20,841 bases of DNA from NCBI GenBank assembly GCA_000436835.1, contig FR889160.1, positions 91,254 to 112,094 on the forward strand, written 5' to 3'. Numbering within the stretch: position 1 is the stretch's first letter; each line of letters opens with the position of its first letter. Below are positions 6,560 through 13,446 of the stretch, one piece after another. A model generated the notes under the pieces. The model worked only from the letters and a program-made list of their open reading frames with translations, had not been told where the DNA came from and made no database searches. The DNA is from Eubacterium sp. CAG:251. Its GTDB lineage: Bacteria; Bacillota; Clostridia; Oscillospirales; Acutalibacteraceae. Position numbers and translations under genes: made by a program.

Positions 6560-7672
6560 CTAAGCTTTGAGCAACATAGAAACAAACTTAGCAAGTATTT
6601 CTGCATTGTTAGCCTTAGTATTTTCAACATATTCGCATTTGAATTTGTAAAGCATATCAAAATCATAATTATTTAATTTAATGGCATTTACAAGTTCTTC
6701 TGCATTTTCAAATGTAGCACTCGGCATTTCCTTTTTGAGGTCAACATTAATTCCACGTTCGCTTGAATATTCATCATAATCAGGAACGAAGAAATAAAGC
6801 GGTTTCATAAGAACGCTTGCTTCAAACGCACAAGCCGAATAATCGGTAATAATAACATCGGCAATTTTCATTAAATCATAAGTCGAGAAATCACCGCTGT
6901 ATGAAAACTCATTCTCAATTTTAATTTTGGAAAAAAGAGGATGAGCGCTTATAATTAAACGGTAGCCGTCAATATCACGAAATTCTACCTTAAGCTGCTC
7001 GGCAATATAAGCATCTCTTTCTCTGAAAGTAGGAAGATAAAGAACAATCTTATCGTGGCTCAATCCCGGATTTTCGGTAAAAAATCTTGAAGCAGCATTA
7101 TTATCAGTCAATATATCGTCAACTCTCGGAAGTGAACAAATTTTTATTTTAGAATTATCGCAACCGAAAGCCTCCATATAAAACTTAGCTGTTTTTTTGC
7201 TTGGAGAGAGAACATAGTCGTAATTTTTATGCATACACATTGCACGGCTGATTTTCTCGTCCCTGCCCTCTTTAGTGCCGACACTTTGAAGCCCGAATTT
7301 TTTAAGTGCCCCTAAAGCGTGCCACATTTGAATAACCTTTAAGCTTTTCTTATGCTTTAAGCAAGAAACTGTAATTGAATAAGTATCAAGGATTGCGACC
7401 TTAGAAGTAGCAAGATAATACATATCGCCGATAACAGAAAAGCAATACGATATTTTACCGCCAAGGCTTTCAGGTATCATTTTGAGCCTGAAAACCTGCT
7501 CGGTATTAGGACATTGCTTATCAATTTCTTTTTCAAGAAGTCTCATATCAAGACTTTTATCGTTGCTTTGCCTTGAAAGATAAACTATTCTGTCCTTAGT
7601 TTTAAAAAGCTTAATCGGCGCATAGATAATGCGAAGAAAAAATTTCAGTATTTCAATTAACAATACTTTCAT
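6560..7672 (-). CDS. CDP-glycerol glycerophosphotransferase family protein (TagB/TagF-like)
   Basis: A 370-residue protein of the family that transfers glycerol- or ribitol-phosphate from a CDP-linked donor to build teichoic acids or phosphate-decorated surface glycans at the inner membrane face. It opens with a hydrophobic, membrane-anchoring stretch (residues 3-23). Two family motifs are present: WHALGALKKFG (117-127), corresponding to the HG-containing loop, and TDYSACAFEA (276-285) followed by KPLYFFVPDYDEY, which corresponds to the SDYSS block that binds CDP-glycerol. I chose the ATG at 7672 because AAGAAG lies 8 nt upstream; an in-frame GTG at 7681 overlaps that site. No IspD/TarI-like cytidylyltransferase neighbours it, so donor and acceptor are unknown. 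Confidence 0.82.
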   Translation of the reverse strand: MKVLLIEILKFFLRIIYAPIKLFKTKDRIVYLSRQSNDKSLDMRLLEKEIDKQCPNTEQVFRLKMIPESLGGKISYCFSVIGDMYYLATSKVAILDTYSITVSCLKHKKSLKVIQMWHALGALKKFGLQSVGTKEGRDEKISRAMCMHKNYDYVLSPSKKTAKFYMEAFGCDNSKIKICSLPRVDDILTDNNAASRFFTENPGLSHDKIVLYLPTFRERDAYIAEQLKVEFRDIDGYRLIISAHPLFSKIKIENEFSYSGDFSTYDLMKIADVIITDYSACAFEASVLMKPLYFFVPDYDEYSSERGINVDLKKEMPSATFENAEELVNAIKLNNYDFDMLYKFKCEYVENTKANNAEILAKFVSMLLKA

Positions 7673-7690
7673 ATATATCACTTCTTTAAA

Positions 7691-8944
7691 TTACTCGTAA
7701 AGAGGATATTTAGCGCAAATCTCGGCAACGCCGTTTGTGATATAATCCTTATTATTATCAAAATCAATAACTGCAAGAGTGATATATTCTGCAATCTTGT
7801 CCATATCGTCTGTATTAAGACCTCTTGTTGTAGCGGCAGGAGTACCAATACGAACACCTGAGGTAACAAACGGTGAAAGAGGCTCATTAGGAACGGTATT
7901 CTTGTTAAGAGTAATATGAACCTCGTCAAGTCTGTTTTCAAGTTCCTTGCCGGTTACATTAGTTCCACGAAGGTCAAGAAGGCAAAGGTGGTTATCTGTA
8001 CCGCCTGAAACAAGCTTCATACCTCTCTTGATAAGTCCGTTTGCAAGAGCCTTTGCATTTTCAACTACTCTCTTTTGATATTCGTTAAATTCAGGCTTAA
8101 GAGCCTCGCCGAAGCAAACTGCCTTACCTGCGATAACGTGCATAAGAGGGCCGCCCTGAGTACCGGGAAATACGGCAGAATTAAGCTTTTTAATAAGGTA
8201 TTCATTATTGCAAAGAATAAGACCGCCACGTGGACCTCTTAAAGTTTTATGAGTGGTAGTTGTTACAACATCGGCATAAGGAACAGGAGATTGATGAAGA
8301 CCTGCTGCAACAAGACCTGCAATATGAGCCATATCAACCATAAACATAGCACCGTTTGCATGTGCAATATCAGCCATAGTCTTAAAATCAATTTCTCTCG
8401 GATAAGCAGAAGCGCCTGCTACAACAAGCTTAGGCTTAACCTTATTAACCTGCTTAGCAAATTCCTTATAATCAATAAAGCCGTTTTCATCAACACCGTA
8501 AGGAACAAAGTTGAAATATTTACCGCTGATGTTGGCAGGTGAGCCGTGAGTAAGATGACCGCCGTTATCAAGGCTCATACCCATAACGGTATCACCCGGC
8601 TTAAGAAGAGCGAGATAAACTGCAGTATTAGCCTGAGCGCCCGAATGAGGCTGAACATTAGCATAATTGCATTTGAAAAGTTCACAAGCTCTTTTAATAG
8701 CAATATTTTCAACAATATCAACATACTGACAGCCGCCGTAGTAGCGTTTGCCCGGTAATCCCTCGGCATACTTATTTGTAAGCACGCTACCCATTGCAAC
8801 CATAACCTGAGGTGACACAAGGTTTTCGGAAGCAATAAGTTCAATGTTATCACGCTGACGTTTAAGTTCTAAAGCCATTGCGTCTGCAACTTCCTTATCT
8901 GTTTCGGCAACTTTGCCAATTGAATCATAATAATCTGAATACAT
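7691..8944 (-). CDS. glyA: Serine hydroxymethyltransferase
   Basis: A 417-residue PLP enzyme that converts serine and tetrahydrofolate to glycine and methylene-tetrahydrofolate, the main source of one-carbon units. The PLP lysine is K233 in TTTTHKTLRGPRGG. IELIASEN (34-41), NKYAEGLPGKRYYGG (57-71) and NVQPHSGAQAN (96-106) are all intact. The start at 8944 has AGGAGG 7 nt upstream; 28 further codons in the open frame lack a ribosome site and overlap the promoter. It is the first gene of a four-gene operon with the glycerophosphotransferase, aminotransferase and trpS. No glycine riboswitch was recognised in the short 5' UTR. Confidence 0.97.
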   Translation of the reverse strand: MYSDYYDSIGKVAETDKEVADAMALELKRQRDNIELIASENLVSPQVMVAMGSVLTNKYAEGLPGKRYYGGCQYVDIVENIAIKRACELFKCNYANVQPHSGAQANTAVYLALLKPGDTVMGMSLDNGGHLTHGSPANISGKYFNFVPYGVDENGFIDYKEFAKQVNKVKPKLVVAGASAYPREIDFKTMADIAHANGAMFMVDMAHIAGLVAAGLHQSPVPYADVVTTTTHKTLRGPRGGLILCNNEYLIKKLNSAVFPGTQGGPLMHVIAGKAVCFGEALKPEFNEYQKRVVENAKALANGLIKRGMKLVSGGTDNHLCLLDLRGTNVTGKELENRLDEVHITLNKNTVPNEPLSPFVTSGVRIGTPAATTRGLNTDDMDKIAEYITLAVIDFDNNKDYITNGVAEICAKYPLYE

Positions 8945-8993
8945 ATATAATCCTCCTGAATGATTATGCAAATTTATATAATTATACATATCT

Positions 8994-9022
8994 ATAATAT
9001 CATATAACAAGTAAATATACAA
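8994..9022 (-). promoter_or_regulatory. Promoter of the glyA operon
   Basis: Minus-strand TTGTAT (9022-9017) and TATTAT (8999-8994) are 17 bp apart. The predicted start near 8987 leaves about 43 nt before the glyA ATG. The region is very AT-rich, and a second candidate, TTGTTA-N18-TATAAT, lies slightly closer to the gene, so the exact start is uncertain. Confidence 0.5.
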
Positions 9023-9054
9023 CAACAAATTAAAAAAGTGTAAAAATATTATAC

Positions 9055-9083
9055 TTGATATATATATAATAATGTGGTAATAT
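9055..9083 (+). promoter_or_regulatory. Promoter of yebC
   Basis: TTGATA (9055-9060) and TAATAT (9078-9083) are 17 bp apart, giving a start near 9090 and a 5' UTR of about 39 nt. It is back to back with the glyA promoter. Confidence 0.6.
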
Positions 9084-9128
9084 ATTTAAGTTAAAAATTA
9101 ATGAATTTCACATATAGGAGTTGAGAAA

Positions 9129-9872
9129 ATGAGCGGTCATAACAAATGGAGCACCATTAAGAGAAAAAAAGGTGCAAATGACGCAGCAAGAGCAAAGGTT
9201 TTCACAAAAATAGGCAGAGAGCTTGCCGTAGCAGTTAAAAACGGCGGTCCTGACCCTAACAACAACGCTAAGCTTCGTGATGTTATTGCAAAGGCAAAGC
9301 AAAACAACGTTCCTAACGATAACATTGACAGAATGTTAAAAAAAGCTGCAGGCGAAAGCGACAGCACTAATTTTGAAGAAATCGTTTACGAGGGTTACGG
9401 CCCAAGCGGTATCGCAGTTGTAGTTGAAGCACTTACAGATAACAGAAACAGAACTGCATCTGAAGTAAGGCATTACTTTGACAAAGCAGGCGGAAATATG
9501 GGCACACCGGGTTCTGTTACATTTATGTTTGACAGACAGGGCGTCATTGTTATTGAAAAAGAGGACGTTGATGAGGACCAGCTTATGGAGGACGCACTTG
9601 AGGCAGGCGCTTCCGACTTCCTTACAGATGAAGAAGATATTTTCGAGATTAGAACAGAGCCGAATGACGTCGGCGCTATCCGTGATGAGCTTGAGGGCAA
9701 AGGATATCATATTATTTCAAGTGAGGCCGCTTATATTCCTCAAACTTACACAAGGCTTGAATCTGAAGAAGATATGAAAAATATGGCAAGAATGATTGAT
9801 ATGTTTGAGGAAAACGATGACGTTCAAAACATTTGGCATAACTGGGAGAATGAGGACGAATACGAAGGCTGA
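9129..9872 (+). CDS. yebC: YebC/TACO1-family factor (probable translation or transcription regulator)
   Basis: A 247-residue protein of the universally distributed YebC/PmpR/TACO1 family. The N-terminal MSGHNKWSTIKRKKGANDAARAKVFTKIGREL signature is exact in form (first residues at 1-20 and the KxFTK part near 23-30), and GxGPxGxAxxVExLTDNRNRT is recognisable as GYGPSGIAVVVEALTDNRNRT near residues 88-108. The middle and C-terminal domains are acidic, ending NIWHNWENEDEYEG. Members have been described as DNA-binding regulators and, more recently, as factors that ease ribosome stalling; the sequence does not decide between these roles. AGGAG lies 8 nt before the ATG. It is monocistronic, ending at a strong hairpin. 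Confidence 0.95.
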   Translation: MSGHNKWSTIKRKKGANDAARAKVFTKIGRELAVAVKNGGPDPNNNAKLRDVIAKAKQNNVPNDNIDRMLKKAAGESDSTNFEEIVYEGYGPSGIAVVVEALTDNRNRTASEVRHYFDKAGGNMGTPGSVTFMFDRQGVIVIEKEDVDEDQLMEDALEAGASDFLTDEEDIFEIRTEPNDVGAIRDELEGKGYHIISSEAAYIPQTYTRLESEEDMKNMARMIDMFEENDDVQNIWHNWENEDEYEG

Positions 9873-9895
9873 TTTTTGAACTACAATAAATAATT

Positions 9896-9931
9896 AAGGA
9901 GAACTGTTTAATTCAGTTCTCCTTTTTCTTT
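9896..9931 (+). terminator. Terminator of yebC, embedded in the 3' end of cca
   Basis: AAGGAGAACTG (9896-9906) and CAGTTCTCCTT (9914-9924) form an 11-bp stem with a 7-nt loop followed by TTTCTTTT. The same hairpin read on the minus strand covers the last codons and stop of cca, so the convergent genes share it and it may stop transcription both ways. Confidence 0.88.
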
Positions 9932-11248
9932 TGCATATTTTAATAATATATTTTTTTCATTTTCAATTTTGCCGTCAATTACCATTTCCAAAACAGCAGA
10001 GAGAATATTCCCTATCTCCTTACCCTTAAAGCCGAGATTTATCAAATCAAAGCCGTTAATTTTCAAATCCTTAACACTATAAGGCTCGGCATTTGCGATA
10101 ATTTCATCAACAAGTGACTCGGTAGTAACAAGATTTTGCAGTTCCTCCCCTGTCATTTTGGGATTTTGACCGAGTTTATCGGCACGCTTAACCTCAATTA
10201 AGTCACGTACACCCTGTTCGCCCAAACGGTTGAGCCATTTTTTTATATTTTTCTTTTTTGTTCCTATATGGATATCGTGGATTGGGATAATAAGCATTAC
10301 CCTATCGTAAAGTTCATTTGAAATTTTAAAGCGTTTTAAAATCGGTGCGGCAAGGTCTGCACTGATTTTTTGATGCCCCTTAAAGTGGTCAACTCCGTTA
10401 TCATCCGTAGTTTTTGCAAGGGGTTTGCCGATATCGTGAAGAAGCATAGTAAGCCTAAGCGAAAGCAACCTCGGCGATTGCTCAACTGTTTTTGCAGTAT
10501 GAGTATAGACGTCAAAAATATGCCAAACAGTATTTTGCCCGCAGGTAAAAATCGGTACAAGTTCAGGAATTATCACACCCATAATTTCTTTATACTCGGT
10601 TAAAACATCAAAAACATTATCGCCCAAAAGAAGTTTTGAAAGTTCGGTAAAAATTCTTTCAGCCGATACATTTTTTAAAAGTTCTTTATTTCTAAACAAT
10701 GCGGCTTTGGTATTTTCCTCAATTTCAAAGCCGAGAGTTGAGGAAAAGCGAATGGCACGCATAATGCGGAGTGCATCCTCTTTAAATCTTTTATCGGGAT
10801 TGCCGACAGCCTTAATTATTTTATTTTCTATATCTTCTCTGCCGCCGAAAAGGTCAACAATTTCATCTTTATTAGGGTTATATGCAATTGCATTTATCGT
10901 AAAATCACGGCGTGACAAATCCTCGTCAATATTGCTTACAAAGCTGACATTTTCAGGGTGGCGGTTATCAATATACTCACCGTCTGTTCGATAAGTGGTG
11001 ATTTCAAAATTATCGCCATCAAAAACAGCGGTAACCGTGCCGTGTTTAAGCCCCGTTTCAATATATTTGATATTATTTTCAGCAAGTATTTTTTCAAGGT
11101 CACCGGGCTTTGCAGAAGTGGTAATATCAATATCGTCGCACTTTCTTTTCATAAAAAAGTCCCTGACGCATCCGCCTACCTGATAAGCCTCAAAGCCTGC
11201 ATTTTCAATTGTTTCAATCAAGTAATTTGCTTTTTCAAAAATCGTCAT
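9908..11248 (-). CDS. cca: CCA tRNA nucleotidyltransferase (poly(A) polymerase superfamily) with HD domain
   Basis: A 446-residue enzyme that adds or repairs the CCA end of tRNAs. The nucleotidyltransferase head has GGCVRD (25-30) and the metal-binding DID (39-41), then RRDFTINAIAYN (113-124) and the DALRIMRAIRFSSTLGFEIE neck block near 158-177. An HD phosphohydrolase-like domain follows with LLHDIGKP (269-276) and later HDIHIG, as in many bacterial CCA enzymes. I start it at the ATG at 11248; an upstream in-frame TTG at 11263 has no ribosome site. The site for the ATG is also weak (GGGTG), so initiation may be inefficient. Its 3' end lies inside the yebC terminator hairpin. Confidence 0.92.
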   Translation of the reverse strand: MTIFEKANYLIETIENAGFEAYQVGGCVRDFFMKRKCDDIDITTSAKPGDLEKILAENNIKYIETGLKHGTVTAVFDGDNFEITTYRTDGEYIDNRHPENVSFVSNIDEDLSRRDFTINAIAYNPNKDEIVDLFGGREDIENKIIKAVGNPDKRFKEDALRIMRAIRFSSTLGFEIEENTKAALFRNKELLKNVSAERIFTELSKLLLGDNVFDVLTEYKEIMGVIIPELVPIFTCGQNTVWHIFDVYTHTAKTVEQSPRLLSLRLTMLLHDIGKPLAKTTDDNGVDHFKGHQKISADLAAPILKRFKISNELYDRVMLIIPIHDIHIGTKKKNIKKWLNRLGEQGVRDLIEVKRADKLGQNPKMTGEELQNLVTTESLVDEIIANAEPYSVKDLKINGFDLINLGFKGKEIGNILSAVLEMVIDGKIENEKNILLKYAKEKGELN

Positions 11249-11278
11249 ATTGCACCCAAACAAAAAAATTATATAAAT

Positions 11279-11307
11279 ATTTTAGCACAAACAAAGCAAT
11301 AATACAA
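11279..11307 (-). promoter_or_regulatory. Promoter of cca
   Basis: Minus-strand TTGTAT (11307-11302) and TAAAAT (11284-11279) have 17-bp spacing. The predicted start near 11272 leaves a short UTR of about 24 nt. The -35 box almost touches the start codon of the divergent membrane-protein gene. Confidence 0.55.
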
Positions 11308-11309
11308 TT

Positions 11310-11693
11310 ATGAAAAATTTTTACACTTATTTAATTGTTGCGCTGACGGGCGGAACGGGATATTGCCTTATTGAAATACTCTACCGTGGCAGAACACACT
11401 ACTCAATGTTTTTCGCCGGTGCAATAGTATTATCGTCATTTTATTATATAAATCAAAAATACGAAATGAGTTTTTGGCTCAAATGCTTGGTAGGAATGTT
11501 GATTATAACAGGGGTTGAGCTGCTGTTTGGATTGATATTTAATATCATACTAAAGGAGCACGTTTGGGATTATTCAGGTGTTCCGCTAAACTTTTTAGGT
11601 CAGGTCTGTGTACCGTTTTCACTTTTATGGTTTGCCCTCTCCGGTGTGGCATTTAAGGTGATAGATACGGTGCAAGAAAATATTGGGATATAA
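11310..11693 (+). CDS. Small multi-pass membrane protein, CmpB-like putative ABC-transporter permease family
   Basis: A 127-residue hydrophobic protein with about four membrane segments (roughly residues 5-22, 32-48, 57-80 and 96-117). The pattern GGTGYCLIEILYRGRTHYSMF near the N-terminus and WDYSGVPLNFLGQVCVPFSLLWF towards the end matches what I know of the small CmpB-like 'putative ABC transporter permease' family common in Clostridia. The biochemical role of that family is not established. No Shine-Dalgarno is visible before the ATG, and the divergent cca promoter leaves only 61 bp between the genes, so translation may be leaderless or weak. It converges on the first repeat copy of the accessory cassette. 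Confidence 0.75.
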   Translation: MKNFYTYLIVALTGGTGYCLIEILYRGRTHYSMFFAGAIVLSSFYYINQKYEMSFWLKCLVGMLIITGVELLFGLIFNIILKEHVWDYSGVPLNFLGQVCVPFSLLWFALSGVAFKVIDTVQENIGI

Positions 11694-11699
11694 AAAATA

Positions 11700-11794
11700 A
11701 GGCGACCAATGGTCGCCCCTACGATGTCGAAAAAAATTCCTGTTTAACAAAACATATTAAACAAAAAAACAAGCACAACCGAATGGTTGTGCTT
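11700..11794. repeat. Direct repeat copy A bounding the accessory cassette
   Basis: A 95-bp unit. It begins with a GGCGACC-AAT-GGTCGCC hairpin and CCTACG, then an A-rich spacer, a TGTTT-AACA-AAACA dyad and a terminator hairpin. Copy B at 13353-13446 is in the same orientation and differs by roughly three substitutions and three single-base indels by eye. Both copies lie between convergent gene ends. Confidence 0.88.
11763..11794 (-). terminator. Terminator of the three-gene secreted-protein cluster
   Basis: Minus-strand AAGCACAACC and GGTTGTGCTT form a 10-bp stem with a 4-nt loop, followed by a T-rich tail (GTTTTTTTGT). It begins 5 bp past the stop codon of the 129-residue membrane protein and is part of repeat copy A. 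Confidence 0.85.
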
Positions 11795-11798
11795 TAAA

Positions 11799-12188
11799 TT
11801 AAGATTGATTTGCTATTTCGTTATCACTTTCCCCTGTTAATTCGTCATTGGAATTGCGCTTATATAAAATAAAAGTAACTAATGACAGAGCAAATGAAAC
11901 TGCAGATATAGCTGCCATAATTTTAACTTTATCTCTGTATTTATTCTTCAAATATAAATATTGATGAGATTTATTATACAAATCGCTGTAATAGGGGTCA
12001 TCTTTTCTTAAATCGTTTAAATAATCATAGCCGGAATTATCAAAATATTCCATATCCTTATCTTCATAGTATTTGTCCAACTTTGAGTATTCCTTATATT
12101 TGTTATTTGCAGAAAAACCGAGTATTGCAAAAACAACTGCGACAACAACTAACAATAGCGAAACGCCCTTACAAACATTTTTATTCAT
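11799..12188 (-). CDS. Hypothetical membrane protein with two transmembrane helices
   Basis: I do not recognise this 129-residue protein. It has a hydrophobic helix at residues 7-26, a strongly hydrophilic Tyr/Asp/Lys-rich middle of about 60 residues (for example KYYEDKDMEYFD and DDPYYSDLYNKS), a second helix at 90-109 and a short acidic tail. With basic residues at the N-terminus and just after helix 2, both ends are probably cytoplasmic and the middle lies outside. It has a good site, GAGGTGA, that overlaps the stop of the upstream lipoprotein gene; the gap is 8 bp, so translational coupling is likely. It is the last gene of the cluster before the terminator. Confidence 0.75.
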   Translation of the reverse strand: MNKNVCKGVSLLLVVVAVVFAILGFSANNKYKEYSKLDKYYEDKDMEYFDNSGYDYLNDLRKDDPYYSDLYNKSHQYLYLKNKYRDKVKIMAAISAVSFALSLVTFILYKRNSNDELTGESDNEIANQS

Positions 12189-12196
12189 AATTCACC

Positions 12197-12745
12197 TCAT
12201 ACTTTTTGATAAACACGCAAATAAACTTGATTGTTGTATATAATATACACTAACTCCGAACCATCTTCATCATTTGTCAAAATAAGCTTATTTGAACCAA
12301 GTGTATATGTACCTGTCGGACCTGGGAAACTGTAATAGCCAACATTAACAACTTCTTCGTAAGTTCCGTCATCTTTTAAAGTAAGTGATGCATTAAAATC
12401 TACAGAATCAATTGACGAATCAAGCGTTTGATTAATGTATCCCGTAGTTTCTGATAATTCAGTGTCAAATTTATACTTTACTGAAAATATATAGTCACCA
12501 TACACTCTGAAATTTTCTGTTTTTCCGTCCTCATTGTTAAGCGAGATCATATCATCACTCTGCTTATAAGAACCGGAATAAGAATTTTCATCATCTTTAT
12601 AAGTATAGTTGTTATCAGAAGAAAAAGTATATTCCCCACCTTTTGTATCATTGACACTTATATAAGTACCGCTAACCTGATTACAACCTACAAATGTAAA
12701 CATTACCACACATAAAAGAAATAATGGTATTATTTTCTTTTTCAT
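12197..12745 (-). CDS. Predicted lipoprotein, unknown function
   Basis: A 182-residue protein with a lipoprotein signal: basic MKKK, hydrophobic core, then FVGC with the lipidated cysteine at residue 21. The mature part is rich in Gly, Asn, Asp, Tyr and Thr and looks like an all-beta domain. Two similar strand-turn patterns appear, SGTYISVNDTKGGEYTFSSD near 25-44 and TGTYTLGSNKLILTNDEDGS towards the end, consistent with a lipocalin-like or repeat-sheet fold, but no family is certain. AGAGGT precedes the ATG. It is the middle gene of a three-gene transcript of exported proteins. A role at the cell surface is the only safe inference. Confidence 0.8.
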   Translation of the reverse strand: MKKKIIPLFLLCVVMFTFVGCNQVSGTYISVNDTKGGEYTFSSDNNYTYKDDENSYSGSYKQSDDMISLNNEDGKTENFRVYGDYIFSVKYKFDTELSETTGYINQTLDSSIDSVDFNASLTLKDDGTYEEVVNVGYYSFPGPTGTYTLGSNKLILTNDEDGSELVYIIYNNQVYLRVYQKV

Positions 12746-12766
12746 ATTCTACCTCTTTTTATTAAT

Positions 12767-12997
12767 TTATTTCATTGCACCGCCCATGGCTTGCACTACA
12801 TCGTTAACTTCATCACTGCTTTTGCCATACGCATCTGCAATATCGTTAATATCTTTATCGTATTTACTGCTTCCATAACTGCTTTTAGTGTTATTATCAT
12901 TATAATCGTCGCCATAATTTGAACTGTCAGAAGAACAATTAGAGAAAATAATTGAAATTATAATGACAGCAACTGCAATGGATAAAAATTTTTTCAT
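12767..12997 (-). CDS. Small exported or lipid-anchored peptide, unknown function
   Basis: A 76-residue protein with an N-terminal MKKFLSIAVAVIIISIIFSNCSS. This resembles a lipoprotein signal peptide, but the residue before the cysteine (C21) is Asn rather than Gly, Ala or Ser, so lipidation is uncertain. The mature part is a Ser/Asn/Asp/Tyr-rich low-complexity stretch followed by a short possible helix, KDINDIADAYGKSSDEVNDVVQAMGG. The final segment has the look of a compact amphipathic helix pair. GAGGTGAG lies just before the ATG. It is the first gene of the cluster and lies immediately downstream of the 30-bp palindrome. Confidence 0.7.
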   Translation of the reverse strand: MKKFLSIAVAVIIISIIFSNCSSDSSNYGDDYNDNNTKSSYGSSKYDKDINDIADAYGKSSDEVNDVVQAMGGAMK

Positions 12998-13020
12998 TTT
13001 CTCACCTCAAAAATAATATA

Positions 13021-13050
13021 TTTAATTGCACCTGTACAGGTGCAATTAAA
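13021..13050. promoter_or_regulatory. Perfect 30-bp palindrome at the start site of the secreted-protein cluster
   Basis: The half site TTTAATTGCACCTGT is followed without a spacer by its exact reverse complement, centred on GTAC. It overlaps the last base of the -10 box and the predicted +1 of the minus-strand promoter. The divergent XRE gene starts 65 bp away, which suggests this is the XRE operator. Alternatively the transcript would carry a 13-bp hairpin at its 5' end. Confidence 0.75.
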
Positions 13051-13078
13051 GTATATCATACAGTTAAAATGAAGTCAA
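13050..13078 (-). promoter_or_regulatory. Promoter of the three-gene secreted-protein cluster
   Basis: Minus-strand TTGACT (13078-13073) and TATACT (13055-13050) are 17 bp apart, predicting a start near 13043 inside the palindrome. No equally good promoter was found for the divergent XRE gene, although TAAAAT at 13065-13070 and the TATA-rich stretch near 13092 are candidates. Confidence 0.75.
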
Positions 13079-13115
13079 GGATTTTGTTCTTATATAAGTG
13101 CAAGGAGTATGACTT

Positions 13116-13343
13116 ATGAATATCGAGTATGAAAAGAAATTCGGAAACAATATCAGAAGTATCAGAGAAAAGAAAAAAATGACGCAAGACACATTATCTG
13201 CTAAGCTACAACTTAGCGGTTGCGATATTACCCGTTCTGCTGTGGCTAAAATAGAGGTCGGGCAAAGGCACGTATATCCCGACGAGATAAAGTTAATCAA
13301 AGAAATTTTAAATACTACCTATGATGAATTATTTGATTTTTAG
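13116..13343 (+). CDS. XRE-family helix-turn-helix regulator
   Basis: A 75-residue single-domain protein of the Cro/C1 (XRE) type. The five-helix fold is clear: GNNIRSIREKKKMTQDTLSAKL forms helices 1-2, then a loop, then the recognition-helix region ITRSAVAKIEVGQRHVYPDEI, and a last helix LIKEILNTTYDELF. This form with a long SAVAKIE-GQRHVYPDE core is common among small regulators of mobile or accessory genes in Firmicutes. AAGGAG lies 8-9 nt before the ATG. It is transcribed away from the three exported-protein genes, with a perfect palindrome and promoter between them, so it is the probable repressor of that cluster. Its own 3' end runs straight into repeat copy B. Confidence 0.9.
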   Translation: MNIEYEKKFGNNIRSIREKKKMTQDTLSAKLQLSGCDITRSAVAKIEVGQRHVYPDEIKLIKEILNTTYDELFDF

Positions 13344-13352
13344 AAAAAAATT

Positions 13353-13446
13353 AGGCGACCAATGGTCGCCCCTACGATGTCAAAAAAATTCCGTGTTTAA
13401 CAAAACACATTAAACAAAAAACAAGCACAACCAAACGGTTGTGCTT
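13353..13446. repeat. Direct repeat copy B bounding the accessory cassette
   Basis: The second copy of the unit at 11700-11794, same orientation. It keeps the GGCGACC-AAT-GGTCGCC hairpin, the A-rich spacer, a slightly longer dyad (GTGTTT-AACA-AAACAC) and the terminator hairpin, which here serves rplL. Recombination between the copies would delete the intervening 1.65 kb. Confidence 0.88.

Noticed and set aside
7690..9028. glyA starting at 9028
   Set aside because: The extra 28 codons have no ribosome site and overlap the promoter; the ATG at 8944 has AGGAGG at ideal spacing.
8945..9128. Glycine riboswitch before glyA
   Set aside because: The stretch is almost pure AT with no stable stems; the 5' UTR is only about 43 nt, too short for the aptamer.
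13064..13343. Toxin-antitoxin pair from the XRE gene and its neighbour
   Set aside because: The XRE gene has no adjacent co-directional toxin candidate; its divergent neighbour is a secreted peptide, so a regulator-operon reading fits better.
11700..13446. CRISPR array or integron-like attC sites from the repeated hairpins
   Set aside because: Only two copies 1.65 kb apart, no regular spacers, no integrase or cas gene in the window.
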